Part shown: piece after piece, positions 15,423 to 23,489 of the stretch
Position numbering within the stretch: position 1 is the first letter of the stretch
Layout: each line of letters begins with the position of its first letter
Assembly: GCA_040902925.1 (NCBI GenBank)
Contig: JBBDWJ010000132.1
Span: 1-35,539 of the forward strand
Direction: 5' to 3'
Length of the DNA stretch: 35,539 nucleotides
From: JBBDWJ01 sp040902925
Lineage (GTDB): Bacteria; Acidobacteriota; Terriglobia; Bryobacterales; UBA6623
Position numbers and translations under genes: made by a program
The notes under the pieces: model-generated
Database searches by the model: none
The model's input: only the letters and a program-made list of their open reading frames with translations
Told to the model about the DNA's origin: nothing

Positions 15423-15724
15423 ACCGGCGCGTCGGGGTTGTCGATGCTCTGCGGCGTGTAGACGAACATCTCGATGAAATAGTCGTGCAGGCCGTCGAAG
15501 ATCATTCTTTGCAGCGTCCAGGGGAACTGTTTGCTGGCCAGATCGCGCGGGTGAATCTCCAGATAGTAGGTGTGAACATCGTCAGGCTTCTGTTTGAGGT
15601 CGATGACCAGCTCGACGCGCCCGTTGATCTCTCGAACGCCGAACATGAGCAGCGGATGCACATATTTTTTCAGCTCCTGCTCGATGCGGGCAAGCGCTTC
15701 GACCGTTTCCATGGCTGTCAGCAT
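15419..15724 (-). CDS. Small conserved hypothetical protein, coupled to MidA-like gene
   Basis: Soluble protein of 101 residues, family not recognised. It starts with a helical, charged segment (METVEALARIEQELKKYVHPLLMFGVREING), continues with beta-like VELVIDLKQKPDDVHTYYLEIHP, and ends in FPWTLQRMIFDGLHDYFIEMFVYTP. There is no signal peptide or membrane helix. ATG codons at 15724 and 15712 are both possible, and the frame is open to a TTG at 15751. Its stop overlaps the start of the methyltransferase by 4 bp, so the two are made together and may act together. It is divergent from the first beta-propeller gene. Confidence 0.7.
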   Translation of the reverse strand: MLTAMETVEALARIEQELKKYVHPLLMFGVREINGRVELVIDLKQKPDDVHTYYLEIHPRDLASKQFPWTLQRMIFDGLHDYFIEMFVYTPQSIDNPDAPV

Positions 15725-15865
15725 ATCAGAGGGCTGCCGGGCGGCTGGCAAACGGTATTGCCCATGGGGTATTGCTCATCGTATTGAGCCGTCCCGTAAC
15801 CTCGCGGGGTCGGCTGGGCGTCTTTTGATAGAATGGCGAACCTGGAGAAGTTTGAGGAGAAATCG

Positions 15866-18103
15866 ATGTTTTGCCGCGCCCCCCTCCGCAGCGTTTCGCC
15901 TTTTCTTCCCTTCTGCGCCCTGGCGCTCTGTTTGACGGGGCCCGTGGCCGGACTGCTACAGGCCGCGGACTGGCCCAGTTGGCGGGGCGTCAACGGCGAC
16001 GGAGTGTCTCCCGAAAAAGGATTGCCTTCGTCGTGGTCGCCCGACGGGGAGAACCTGCTCTGGAAATCCGATATCGGCACGCGATCGACTCCGATTGTCC
16101 TCGACAACCGCGTATGCGTGATTACGCTGGCCGAGCCTGAAGACAAGACCAAGTGGCAGGAGCAGATTGCCTGCCTGAACGCCGACACCGGCGAGGTGGT
16201 TTTCGACTACCGCTACAACGTCTACCAGACCGATATTCCGCACCACCGCGTCGGTTGGGCCAGTCTGGCCGGCGATCCGGAAACAGGCAACATTTACGCG
16301 CTCGGCGTCGAAGGCATGATGCTTTGTCTCGATGCCAAGGGCAAAGTCGTATGGGAGCGCTCGTTCGAAGAACAGGTGGGCCGCATCTCCGGTTTTGGAG
16401 GAAGAACCGTGACGCCGATTATCGACGGCGACATGGTGATCGTGAGTTTCCTGAGCGCCGGCTGGGGCCCTAACTTTATCCCGCGCCACCGCTACTACGC
16501 TCTCGACAAAGCGACCGGCGAGACCATCTGGCTGTCCACGCCGGGTGGCGCGCCCGAAGACACCACCTATTCGGTTCCGGTGGTGCGCATCATCAACGGA
16601 CAGCGGCTGCTGATTGACGGCAACGCCGACGGCGCCGTCTACGCTCTCAATATCTACAGCGGAGAAAAAGTCTGGGGCTTCCCGCTGTCGAAGCGCGGCC
16701 TCAATTCCTCGATTGTGGTCGACGGCACGATGGTCTACGCTTCGCACAGCGAAGAAAACGTCGATGGCAGCACAGCCATGGGTCGCGCGGTCGCGATCGA
16801 CGCCGCTCAGATCACGGAGGGGAAACCGAAGGAGATCTGGCGCGCGGAAGGATTTGCCGCCGGCTACGCGTCGCCGGTGATCCACGATGGCATTTTCTAT
16901 CAGGTCGATAACTCCGCTAACCTGGCGGCTTTTGACGCCAAGACCGGTGAGAAGCTGTGGGTTCACAATCTTGGTATCGCGCAACGCGGCTCGCCGTTAC
17001 TCGCCGACGGCAAGATCTATGCGGCCGACGTTGATGGCAAGTTCCAGATCCTGAAGCTGCAGGGCCGCAAAGAGCCCGAGGTCATGGATATCGACCAGTT
17101 CAAGAATCCCGATAGCAGCGCCGTTCAGATCAACGGTTCGCCGGCGATCGCGAACGGACGAATCTATCTGCCGACGACCAACAACATGTACGCGATCGGC
17201 CCCAAGCAGCCTGTGAAGTCCGCGGCCGCGAAATCGATCGTGCCGCCGCCGCAAAAAGCGCCGGCCGGCGCCAAGCCCGCGTACCTGCAAGTCATCCCAG
17301 CCGAAACGAACGTGTTCCCCGGCGATAAGCGAGAATTTAGAGTACGCGCGCTCGATGAGCAGCGGCGCGTCATCGGCGAAGTCGAAGCCCAGTGGTCGGT
17401 GCAGGGCCTCAAGGCCAGCATTTCTCCAACAGGGGAGCTGGTGATGGCGGGCGACAATATTCCGCAGGGCGGCACGGTGGTGGCTACGGTCGGGGATTTG
17501 AAGGGCACGGCGCTGGTTGCGTCGCGCGTCAAGATCCCCTGGAAAACCGACTTCAGCGAGATCGAAGAGGGCAAAGTGCCCGCCGGCTGGCCCGCCGCGC
17601 AGGGCCGCTTCCAAACTGTCGCGAAAGACGGCGACAAGGCGTTTTTCAAGCCCTCGGGTAATCCGCGAAGCTGGCGGACCACGACGTATTTCGGCGATCC
17701 CAAGGCTGCCAACTACGTGATTGAAGCCGACGTAAAAGGCAGCGAGGCCCGCCGCCGCATGCCCGACATCGGATTGGTCTCTCACCGCTATACGCTGGCG
17801 CTGATGGGCAACAGCCAGGAGCTGCAGATTCGCTCGTGGCTCTCGGAGCTCGAGCGCTTCTCGAAGACCATTCCCTACGCCTGGGATCCGGAAGTCTGGT
17901 ACCACGTCAAGCTGCGCGTCGAGCCGTCGGCTTCCGGAAGCGCCATGGTGCGCGGCAAGGTTTGGAAGAAAGACGAGCCCGAGCCGGCGGAATGGACCAT
18001 CGAGGCCGAGGACGCCATCGGACATCAGCATGGCAGCCCGGGGCTTTACGGTTTCTCGGTTGCCGATATCTTTTACGACAACCTGTCGGTGACTCCGCAG
18101 TAG
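15866..18103 (+). CDS. Secreted PQQ-like beta-propeller protein with C-terminal LamG-like domain
   Basis: Exported protein of 745 residues. The signal peptide (PFLPFCALALCLTGPVAGLLQAADW) is followed by ~400 residues of PQQ/BamB-type repeats, recognised by recurring ALDKATGETIW, ALNIYSGEKVWG, AFDAKTGEKLWVH and the strand after each. A linker rich in Ala/Pro (residues ~445-460) leads to an Ig-like segment (YLQVIPAETNVFPGDKREF). A C-terminal jelly-roll region of the LamG/DUF1080 sort follows (from FSEIEEGKVPAGW, with DPEVWYHVKLRVEP). Adjacent cysteines and other marks of a true quinoprotein dehydrogenase are not seen, so PQQ binding should not be assumed. The ATG at 15866 has GAGGAGA 6 nt upstream and is preferred to the ATG at 15833. 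First of five same-strand genes. Confidence 0.85.
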   Translation: MFCRAPLRSVSPFLPFCALALCLTGPVAGLLQAADWPSWRGVNGDGVSPEKGLPSSWSPDGENLLWKSDIGTRSTPIVLDNRVCVITLAEPEDKTKWQEQIACLNADTGEVVFDYRYNVYQTDIPHHRVGWASLAGDPETGNIYALGVEGMMLCLDAKGKVVWERSFEEQVGRISGFGGRTVTPIIDGDMVIVSFLSAGWGPNFIPRHRYYALDKATGETIWLSTPGGAPEDTTYSVPVVRIINGQRLLIDGNADGAVYALNIYSGEKVWGFPLSKRGLNSSIVVDGTMVYASHSEENVDGSTAMGRAVAIDAAQITEGKPKEIWRAEGFAAGYASPVIHDGIFYQVDNSANLAAFDAKTGEKLWVHNLGIAQRGSPLLADGKIYAADVDGKFQILKLQGRKEPEVMDIDQFKNPDSSAVQINGSPAIANGRIYLPTTNNMYAIGPKQPVKSAAAKSIVPPPQKAPAGAKPAYLQVIPAETNVFPGDKREFRVRALDEQRRVIGEVEAQWSVQGLKASISPTGELVMAGDNIPQGGTVVATVGDLKGTALVASRVKIPWKTDFSEIEEGKVPAGWPAAQGRFQTVAKDGDKAFFKPSGNPRSWRTTTYFGDPKAANYVIEADVKGSEARRRMPDIGLVSHRYTLALMGNSQELQIRSWLSELERFSKTIPYAWDPEVWYHVKLRVEPSASGSAMVRGKVWKKDEPEPAEWTIEAEDAIGHQHGSPGLYGFSVADIFYDNLSVTPQ

Positions 18104-18195
18104 GACGCCGCCGGCTCGAACGCCGCCGATTCGCGCGGTGTTCGCCGAAAGCATAGAGCAGAGAGCAAATGCTCGCCAAAGGATTTCGTAGCCAT

Positions 18196-19623
18196 ATGAT
18201 TACGCGAAAAGCTTTCCTCACAGCCGCCGTTGCGGGAGTCAGCGTTGTTGCGCTGCCGATAGTGGCCGGCGACTGGCCGATGTGGGGCGGCCGCCCCGAC
18301 CGCAACATGGTTTCGAGCGAAAAGAACATCCCGCGCACCTGGGACGTCAAAGCCAAGACCAACATCAAATGGGTCGCCGAAATGGGCTCGCAGTCCTACG
18401 GCAACCCCGTGGTCGGCGCGGGCAAGGTCTTCGTCGGCACCAATAACGAGCTGCACCGCAACCCCAAGGAAGACGGCGACCGCGGCGTGGTGATGTGCTT
18501 CCGCGAGTCGGATGGCGAGTTTCTCTGGCAGATGACTCACGCCAAGCTCGAGTCGGGGCGCGTCAATGACTGGCCCGAGCAAGGCGTCTGTTCCTCGCCC
18601 GCCGTCGCCGGGGACCGCGTTTACTACGTATCCAATCGAGCTGAGGTGATGTGCCTCGACACCGAAGGTTTCCGCGACGGGGAAAATGACGGTCCGTTCA
18701 AGGACGAAGAAAACACCGCCGAGGTGGATGGCGACATCGTCTGGAAGCTCGACATGTACAACGAGCTCGGCGTGTTTCCGCACAACATGGCCGCCACCTC
18801 GCCCTTGATCGTCGGAGACATGCTTTTCGTCAACACTTCGAACGGCGTCGACGAGAGCCACATCAACATCCCGTCGCCGCGTTCGCCCAGCTTTCTGGCA
18901 ATCAACCGCCTCACCGGGGAAATCGTCTGGGAAGACAACTCCCCGGGGAATAACATTCTGCATGGTCAGTGGGCATCGCCCGCTTACGGCAACATTGGCG
19001 GTCAAGAGCAGGTTATCTTCGCCGGTGGCGACGGCTGGCTGCGCAGCTTCGAGCCGAAGACCGGCAAGCTGATCTGGAAGTTCGACTGCAACCCCAAAGA
19101 GTCGGAATGGAAGCAGGGCCGCGGCGACCGCAACAACATCATCGCCACGCCGGTGGTCTGGGAAAATAAGGTCTTCGTCGCTGTCGGCCAGGATCCCGAG
19201 CACGGCGAGGGCGTCGGCCACCTGTGGGCGGTTGACGCCACGAAAACCGGCGACGTCACCGATACCGCGAAAGTCTGGCACCATCCCTTCCGCCGCACTA
19301 TCTCGACGGTGGCCATCGACGACGGCGTCGTCTACGCTGCTAATTTCAGCGGCTTCCTGCACGCCCTCGACCTTAAAACCGGAGAGCTGCTTTGGGAGCA
19401 CGACATGCTGGCCGCGATCTGGGGATCGCCCTACGTGGTCGATGGCAAGGTCATGATCGGCGACGAAGACGGCGATGTGGATGTCATGAAGGCCGGCCGG
19501 GTGAAAGAAGTGCTTTCGGAAATCAACTTCGGCAACACGGTCTACAGCACCCCTGTAGTCGCCAATGGAGTGCTCTACGTCATGACCCGCTCGCACGTTT
19601 ACGCCATAGCGGAGAAAAAGTAG
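18196..19623 (+). CDS. Secreted PQQ-like beta-propeller protein with Tat-like signal
   Basis: Exported protein of 475 residues made almost entirely of PQQ/BamB-like propeller repeats. It begins MITRKAFLTAAVAGVSVVALP, which resembles a Tat signal (TRKAFL in place of RRxFL), then GDWPMWGGRPDRNM, the usual entry strand of this family. Repeats include VMCFRESDGEFLWQM, AINRLTGEIVWED, SFEPKTGKLIWKF, and ALDLKTGELLWEHD. The final blade ends VLYVMTRSHVYAIAEKK. It is 92 bp behind the larger propeller gene. The ATG at 18169 is nine codons upstream with a GAGAG-like site, so either start is possible. The role may be a structural scaffold or electron-transfer partner; nothing in the sequence decides. Confidence 0.85.
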   Translation: MITRKAFLTAAVAGVSVVALPIVAGDWPMWGGRPDRNMVSSEKNIPRTWDVKAKTNIKWVAEMGSQSYGNPVVGAGKVFVGTNNELHRNPKEDGDRGVVMCFRESDGEFLWQMTHAKLESGRVNDWPEQGVCSSPAVAGDRVYYVSNRAEVMCLDTEGFRDGENDGPFKDEENTAEVDGDIVWKLDMYNELGVFPHNMAATSPLIVGDMLFVNTSNGVDESHINIPSPRSPSFLAINRLTGEIVWEDNSPGNNILHGQWASPAYGNIGGQEQVIFAGGDGWLRSFEPKTGKLIWKFDCNPKESEWKQGRGDRNNIIATPVVWENKVFVAVGQDPEHGEGVGHLWAVDATKTGDVTDTAKVWHHPFRRTISTVAIDDGVVYAANFSGFLHALDLKTGELLWEHDMLAAIWGSPYVVDGKVMIGDEDGDVDVMKAGRVKEVLSEINFGNTVYSTPVVANGVLYVMTRSHVYAIAEKK

Positions 19624-19783
19624 CAAGGCGATTCCGGGGTCGCTAGTGATGCGGAGCCGAATCCCTGACGCAGGGCCTACGAACAGACCGGCCGTAACGC
19701 TGTAGCCCTGCCCTGGTTCACAACTTCAGAAAGAAGATTTCGATTCCAGCCGATCTGGCTGCATCCAAAAGCACTGAAAGATC

Positions 19784-20878
19784 ATGGCAACCACACAAGT
19801 ACCCGCCGGCCTCGAGCCCAAGCTTCAGCAGGCCCGTGAACGCCTCGACAAACATGTCCGCGAAATCATCGCGTGGCACTTCGATCCGGAGACCGGCTGC
19901 CCGTTCTGGATCGAGCGGGCCGCGACGCTCGGCTTCGACCCGCGCAAGGAAGTCCAGGGCTTTGACGATCTGAAGAAATTCGGCGTCTTCGAAGACGAAT
20001 GGCTACGCGGCGGTCCCGTGCGCCGCTGGGTGCCCAAGGGCTACGCCGGCAAACCGGTTTATGTGTTTGAAACCGGCGGCACGACGGGCGTACCCAAGAC
20101 ACGCATCAACATCGACGATTTCCGCATCGACTACTCGGAGTTCAGCAAGACGCTGTCGGAAGAGCATTTCCCGCTGGGCTCGGACTGGCTGCAGCTCGGC
20201 CCCAGCGGCCCTCGGCGGCTGCGCCTGGCGATCGAGCACCTCGCGCAAGTGCGCGGCGGCATCTGTTTCCAGGTCGACCTGGACCCCCGCTGGGTCGTGA
20301 AGCTGATCAAGCGCGGCGCCATCGACGAGGCTAATGCCTACAAAGCCCACTGCGTCGATCAAGCGATCACGATTCTCGGCGCGCACCCCAATATCAAGTG
20401 CATTTTTACGACGCCGAAGCTGTTGGAAGCGCTGTGCGACCGCGTTTCGCTCAAGGAACACGGCATCACCGGCGTGTTTTGCGGCGGCACCGAGATGACT
20501 CCGCAGTTTCACCGCTTCGCGATTGAAGAACTGCTCGAAGGCGCTTATTTCGCGGCTACGTATGGCAACACCCTGATGGGGCTGGCTTGCCACAAGCCTT
20601 TCGATCCGGCCGACGACTACGCCATCATCTACTACCCGCCGCAGCCAAGAGCGATGATCGAGGTTGTGAATCCCAAGAAATTGGACGAGGTTGTGGGATA
20701 CGGCGAAACCGGCCGCGTTCTGCTGACAACGCTCACGAAAGAATTTTTCATGCCGCGGTTCCCCGAGCGCGACGAATGCGAGCGGGAGCCGCCGATCGAG
20801 CTGTACCCCTGGGATGGAGTTCGCAATGTCCGGCCCTTCTCCGAAACCAAAGGCAAAGTTGCCATCGGGGTGTACTGA
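19784..20878 (+). CDS. Short ANL-superfamily adenylating enzyme (PaaK/LuxE-like) without C-terminal domain
   Basis: Cytoplasmic protein of 364 residues related to phenylacetate-CoA ligase, which activates a carboxylic acid with ATP. The phosphate-binding motif FETGGTTGVPKT is at residues 96-106, a GVFCGGTEMTP segment follows at 231-241, the adenine-site YGNTLMGLA at 261-269, and GETGRVLLTTLTKEFFMPRFPERD at 308-331 (compare RYxxGD in PaaK). The protein ends about 34 residues after that point, where other ligases have a ~100-residue C-terminal domain carrying the second catalytic lysine. It is thus closer in size to LuxE-type acyl-protein synthetases. No start-site doubt: ATG at 19784 after a GAAAG. 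The iron-dependent alcohol dehydrogenase follows 230 bp on, suggesting an acid/aldehyde/alcohol pathway. Confidence 0.8.
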   Translation: MATTQVPAGLEPKLQQARERLDKHVREIIAWHFDPETGCPFWIERAATLGFDPRKEVQGFDDLKKFGVFEDEWLRGGPVRRWVPKGYAGKPVYVFETGGTTGVPKTRINIDDFRIDYSEFSKTLSEEHFPLGSDWLQLGPSGPRRLRLAIEHLAQVRGGICFQVDLDPRWVVKLIKRGAIDEANAYKAHCVDQAITILGAHPNIKCIFTTPKLLEALCDRVSLKEHGITGVFCGGTEMTPQFHRFAIEELLEGAYFAATYGNTLMGLACHKPFDPADDYAIIYYPPQPRAMIEVVNPKKLDEVVGYGETGRVLLTTLTKEFFMPRFPERDECEREPPIELYPWDGVRNVRPFSETKGKVAIGVY

Positions 20879-20887
20879 GTTTTGAAG

Positions 20888-21071
20888 CCACAGATGGACA
20901 CTGATACACACGGATAAGGAATTTTCAGCGAGACGTGGCCTGGGCTTTCCCTTGCATCGACGCAACCTCGGAAGTAAACGTGGACGTTGGCGCCGGCGCC
21001 TTCGCGGCAAGTCGGGAGGGAAACCTCAGTGCTGAAAAGAATCATCTGTGTTCATCCGTGTGCATCTGTGG
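20888..21071. repeat. Inverted element bounded by CACNGATNNA decamer repeats
   Basis: The left end holds three 10-bp units at 20889-20918 (CACAGATGGA, CACTGATACA, CACGGATAAG). The right end, 21042-21071, holds three similar units in reverse orientation (read on the minus strand: CACAGATGCA, CACGGATGAA, CACAGATGA). Just inside them TTTTCAGC (20922-20929) and GCTGAAAA (21031-21038) are exact inverted copies. The ~100-bp core shows no gene. Related CACAGATGNACAC repeats are scattered in genomes of several phyla. The element fills the space between the ANL enzyme and the alcohol dehydrogenase. Confidence 0.85.
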
Positions 21072-21108
21072 TTTCCATTCCGGTTTGATGCCCCCTGGGC
21101 CTAGCCTC

Positions 21109-22230
21109 ATGCAACCTTTCGACTACCAGCCCCGCACCCGAGTCGTATTCGGCCCAGGAACCATCGACCAACTCGGAAAGTTCGCGCAGTCGCTGAACGG
21201 CAGGCGCGTTCTTGTCGTTTCCGATCCCGGGATCGTGGCCGCCGGATACGCTGCGCGCGCCATCGGCCTACTGGAGGCGGCCGGACTCGAAGCGCACCTG
21301 TTCGACGGAGTCGAAGAAAATCCCACCGCCCGCCACGTCGAGGCCGGGCTGAAGACGGCCATGCAGCACGATATCGATCTGTTCGTGGGACTCGGCGGCG
21401 GCAGCTCGATGGACTGCGCCAAAGGCGTCAATTTCGTCCTCACCAACGGCGGAAAAATCTCGGACTACCACGGCACAGGCAGGGCCGCGAAGCCGATGCT
21501 GCCGCTCATCGCGATTCCGACGACGGCCGGCACGGGCAGCGAGGCGCAATCGTTCGCGCTGATCGCCGACGAGCAGACCCACCAGAAGATGGCCTGCGGC
21601 GACCGCAAAGCCACCGCCGCCGTGGCTATTCTCGACGCCGACCTGACGCTGACTCAGCCCGCTCAAGTCACCGCCGATACCGGCATCGACGCCATCTCGC
21701 ACGCTCTCGAAACCTGGGTGACGAACCGGCGCAACCCGATCTCGACGCTGTTTTCGCAAGCGGCCTGGGGATTGCTCTCCGCGAACTTCAACCGCGTGCT
21801 CGAAAACCCCATGGACATCGAGGCGCGCTCAGCGATGCAGCTCGGCGCTTTCTATGCCGGATCGGCCATCGAAAATTCCATGCTGGGCGCGGCGCACTCC
21901 TGCGCCAACCCTCTCACCGCTCACTACAACGTGGTTCATGGAGCCGCTGTGGGCGTGATGCTGCCGGCGGTCATTCGCTACAACGGCCCCGCCGTGGGGA
22001 CGCTCTACGGAGATCTGGCCGGCACGCGCGATGGCGCCGAAACCCTGGCATCGCGGGTCGAATCGCTGTTGAAACAAGCCGAGCTTCCCACGCGTCTTTC
22101 CGAATACAAGATCCCGGAAGACGCCTTGCCCGAGCTGGCCAAAGAAGCCGCCCGGCAGTGGACCGCGCGGTTCAATCCGCGGCCGGTTCAGGAAAACGAT
22201 CTGTTAGAGATCTACCGATGCGTGTATTGA
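21109..22230 (+). CDS. Iron-dependent alcohol dehydrogenase (group III ADH)
   Basis: NAD(P)-linked, metal-dependent dehydrogenase of 373 residues that interconverts an alcohol and an aldehyde or ketone. Family blocks in order: RVVFGPGTIDQLG at the N-terminus, VLVVSDPGI, the nucleotide-binding VGLGGGSSMDCAKG, PLIAIPTTAGTGSEAQSFALI, then the metal ligands Asp and His in DTGIDAISHALETW and two His in GAAHSCANPLTAHYNVVHG. All four metal ligands are present, so it should be active; Fe or Zn cannot be told apart. The ATG at 21109 (MQPFDYQPRT) is chosen; one at 21088 adds seven residues, and the longer frame reaches back through a repeat element. The last 13 bp overlap the third propeller gene, implying co-expression. 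Confidence 0.92.
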   Translation: MQPFDYQPRTRVVFGPGTIDQLGKFAQSLNGRRVLVVSDPGIVAAGYAARAIGLLEAAGLEAHLFDGVEENPTARHVEAGLKTAMQHDIDLFVGLGGGSSMDCAKGVNFVLTNGGKISDYHGTGRAAKPMLPLIAIPTTAGTGSEAQSFALIADEQTHQKMACGDRKATAAVAILDADLTLTQPAQVTADTGIDAISHALETWVTNRRNPISTLFSQAAWGLLSANFNRVLENPMDIEARSAMQLGAFYAGSAIENSMLGAAHSCANPLTAHYNVVHGAAVGVMLPAVIRYNGPAVGTLYGDLAGTRDGAETLASRVESLLKQAELPTRLSEYKIPEDALPELAKEAARQWTARFNPRPVQENDLLEIYRCVY

Positions 22231-23399
22231 AGACCGCAGTGGGACAGACAATCCTGTCTGTCTGTTATGGCCCGCCACGGAGCGTGAGGTTGCCCGCGCT
22301 CGGCCTGCTACTTATCGTTGGGACGCTGCTGTCCAGCGCACCTGCCCAAGCCGCCGACTGGCCGCTGTTTCTAGGCAACGCCCAGCGCAACGCCATCGCT
22401 CCCAACGCGCTGCCTCCGCCGCTCGAGGTCGAATGGACCTATGACGCACCCGACGGTATCGACTCGACTGCGATAATCGTCAACGGCGTCGTCTACTTCG
22501 GCGAGATGAACGGCAAGTTCCATGCCGTCGATCTCGAAACCGGCAAGGGCGTCTGGACCTACCAGGCGGTGTTGGGCGTGCCGGCATCGGGCTGCGTGCA
22601 AGACGGGGCGGTGTTTTTCGGCGACGAAGACGGCAGCTTTCACGCCGTCGATATCAAGACCGGCAAGGCCTTGTGGACGCATCGCACCGGCGCCGAAATC
22701 CTGTCGTCACCGAATTGCCTGCCCGGCTCCGTGCTGGTGGGCTCCTATGACAGCCGCCTCTACAGTTTCGATCCCAAGTCCGGCAAGGTGCAGTGGGAGT
22801 ATCAGACCGAAGATCGCGTTCACTGCAGCCCGGCGGTTGGAGGCGGCAAGACGTTCGTGACGGGCTGCGACGGCAAGCTGCGCGTCATCGATGTCAAGAC
22901 GGGCAAGGAAGACTCCGTCATTCTGCTCAACGATTACGTAGCGGCGACGCCGGCGCTGGTCGGCGACCGCATCTACGTGGGAACTTTCGGCAACGTGGTG
23001 CTGGCGGTCGATTGGAAGAAGGGCGAAGTACTCTGGCGCTACCACCATCCGACGACGGACTTCGCATACTATTCTTCGCCGGTAATCGTTGACGGCAAGG
23101 TGATCCTGGGAGGCCGCGACAAGCGCGTCCACGCGATCGATCAGGAAACCGGCAAGCTGGTTTGGGAATTCGAGACCCGCGGCCGCGTCGATTCCTCGCC
23201 GGTTGCGGCCGCCGGTGTCATCTGGGTGGGCTCTCACGACGGCAATCTCTACGCGCTGAATCTTGCCGACGGCAAAGAGCTTTGGAAGTTCACCGCCGGC
23301 GGCGACATCGTCGCCTCCCCTGCCATCAGCGGCAACCGCCTCGTTATCGGCTCGCGCGACGGCGTGCTCTACTGCCTGCGCACCGCCAAACCCCAATAA
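22218..23399 (+). CDS. Secreted PQQ-like beta-propeller protein (BamB-like), third copy
   Basis: Exported protein of up to 393 residues with about eight propeller blades. Blade-closing motifs repeat regularly: AVDLETGKGVWTY, AVDIKTGKALWTH, SFDPKSGKVQWEY, VIDVKTGKED, AVDWKKGEVLWRY, AIDQETGKLVWEF, ALNLADGKELWKF. The mature protein probably starts at AADWPLFLGNAQRN. It could be a BamB-like scaffold; no quinoprotein catalytic residues are evident. Two starts compete: the ATG at 22218, overlapping the alcohol dehydrogenase by 13 bp, and a GTG at 22284 giving a normal signal peptide (RLPALGLLLIVGTLLSSAPAQA). The region between them (codons 6-18 or so) is encoded by a palindromic repeat. It is last in the plus-strand cluster. 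Confidence 0.87.
   Translation: MRVLKTAVGQTILSVCYGPPRSVRLPALGLLLIVGTLLSSAPAQAADWPLFLGNAQRNAIAPNALPPPLEVEWTYDAPDGIDSTAIIVNGVVYFGEMNGKFHAVDLETGKGVWTYQAVLGVPASGCVQDGAVFFGDEDGSFHAVDIKTGKALWTHRTGAEILSSPNCLPGSVLVGSYDSRLYSFDPKSGKVQWEYQTEDRVHCSPAVGGGKTFVTGCDGKLRVIDVKTGKEDSVILLNDYVAATPALVGDRIYVGTFGNVVLAVDWKKGEVLWRYHHPTTDFAYYSSPVIVDGKVILGGRDKRVHAIDQETGKLVWEFETRGRVDSSPVAAAGVIWVGSHDGNLYALNLADGKELWKFTAGGDIVASPAISGNRLVIGSRDGVLYCLRTAKPQ
22244..22261. repeat. Palindrome ACAGACA-ATCC-TGTCTGT inside a gene start
   Basis: Perfect 7-bp arms (22244-22250 and 22255-22261) flank the loop ATCC. The same pattern, with G in place of A in the arm, occurs on the minus strand at 25178-25197, so this is a dispersed family with consensus ACAGRCAATCCTGYCTGT. 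Here it sits within the first codons of the third propeller gene. Confidence 0.75.
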
Positions 23400-23416
23400 T
23401 CGTTGCGCGCGTGCAA

Positions 23417-23440
23417 GCCAGCATCGCTGGCAGCGTGCGG
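23417..23440. terminator. Hairpin between convergent genes, possible terminator
   Basis: GCCAGC-ATC-GCTGGC (23417-23431) is a perfect 6-bp stem in the 90-bp gap between the propeller gene and the decarboxylase. A short T-run (GTTTTCCC) begins only ~15 nt later, so termination strength is uncertain. Confidence 0.4.
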
Positions 23441-23489
23441 GCAGTGTTTTCCCTTGATCACCGGTTTGCGCCTTGTTGTGTCTGGCAAC

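Noticed and set aside
15746..15761. Sigma-54-like sequence TGGCAAACGGTATTGC before the first propeller gene
   Set aside because: The distance between GG and GC is one base too long.
15829..15834. -10-like TAGAAT before the first propeller gene
   Set aside because: No plausible -35 hexamer lies 16-18 bp upstream; not enough to call a promoter.
18073..19626. 517-codon minus-strand open frame opposite the second propeller gene
   Set aside because: Antisense shadow with no recognisable domain; the plus strand encodes clear PQQ-like repeats over the same span.
15866..23399. True PQQ-dependent alcohol dehydrogenase among the propeller proteins
   Set aside because: None shows the adjacent-cysteine pair, heme CxxCH motif or other hallmark residues; they look like BamB-type repeat proteins.
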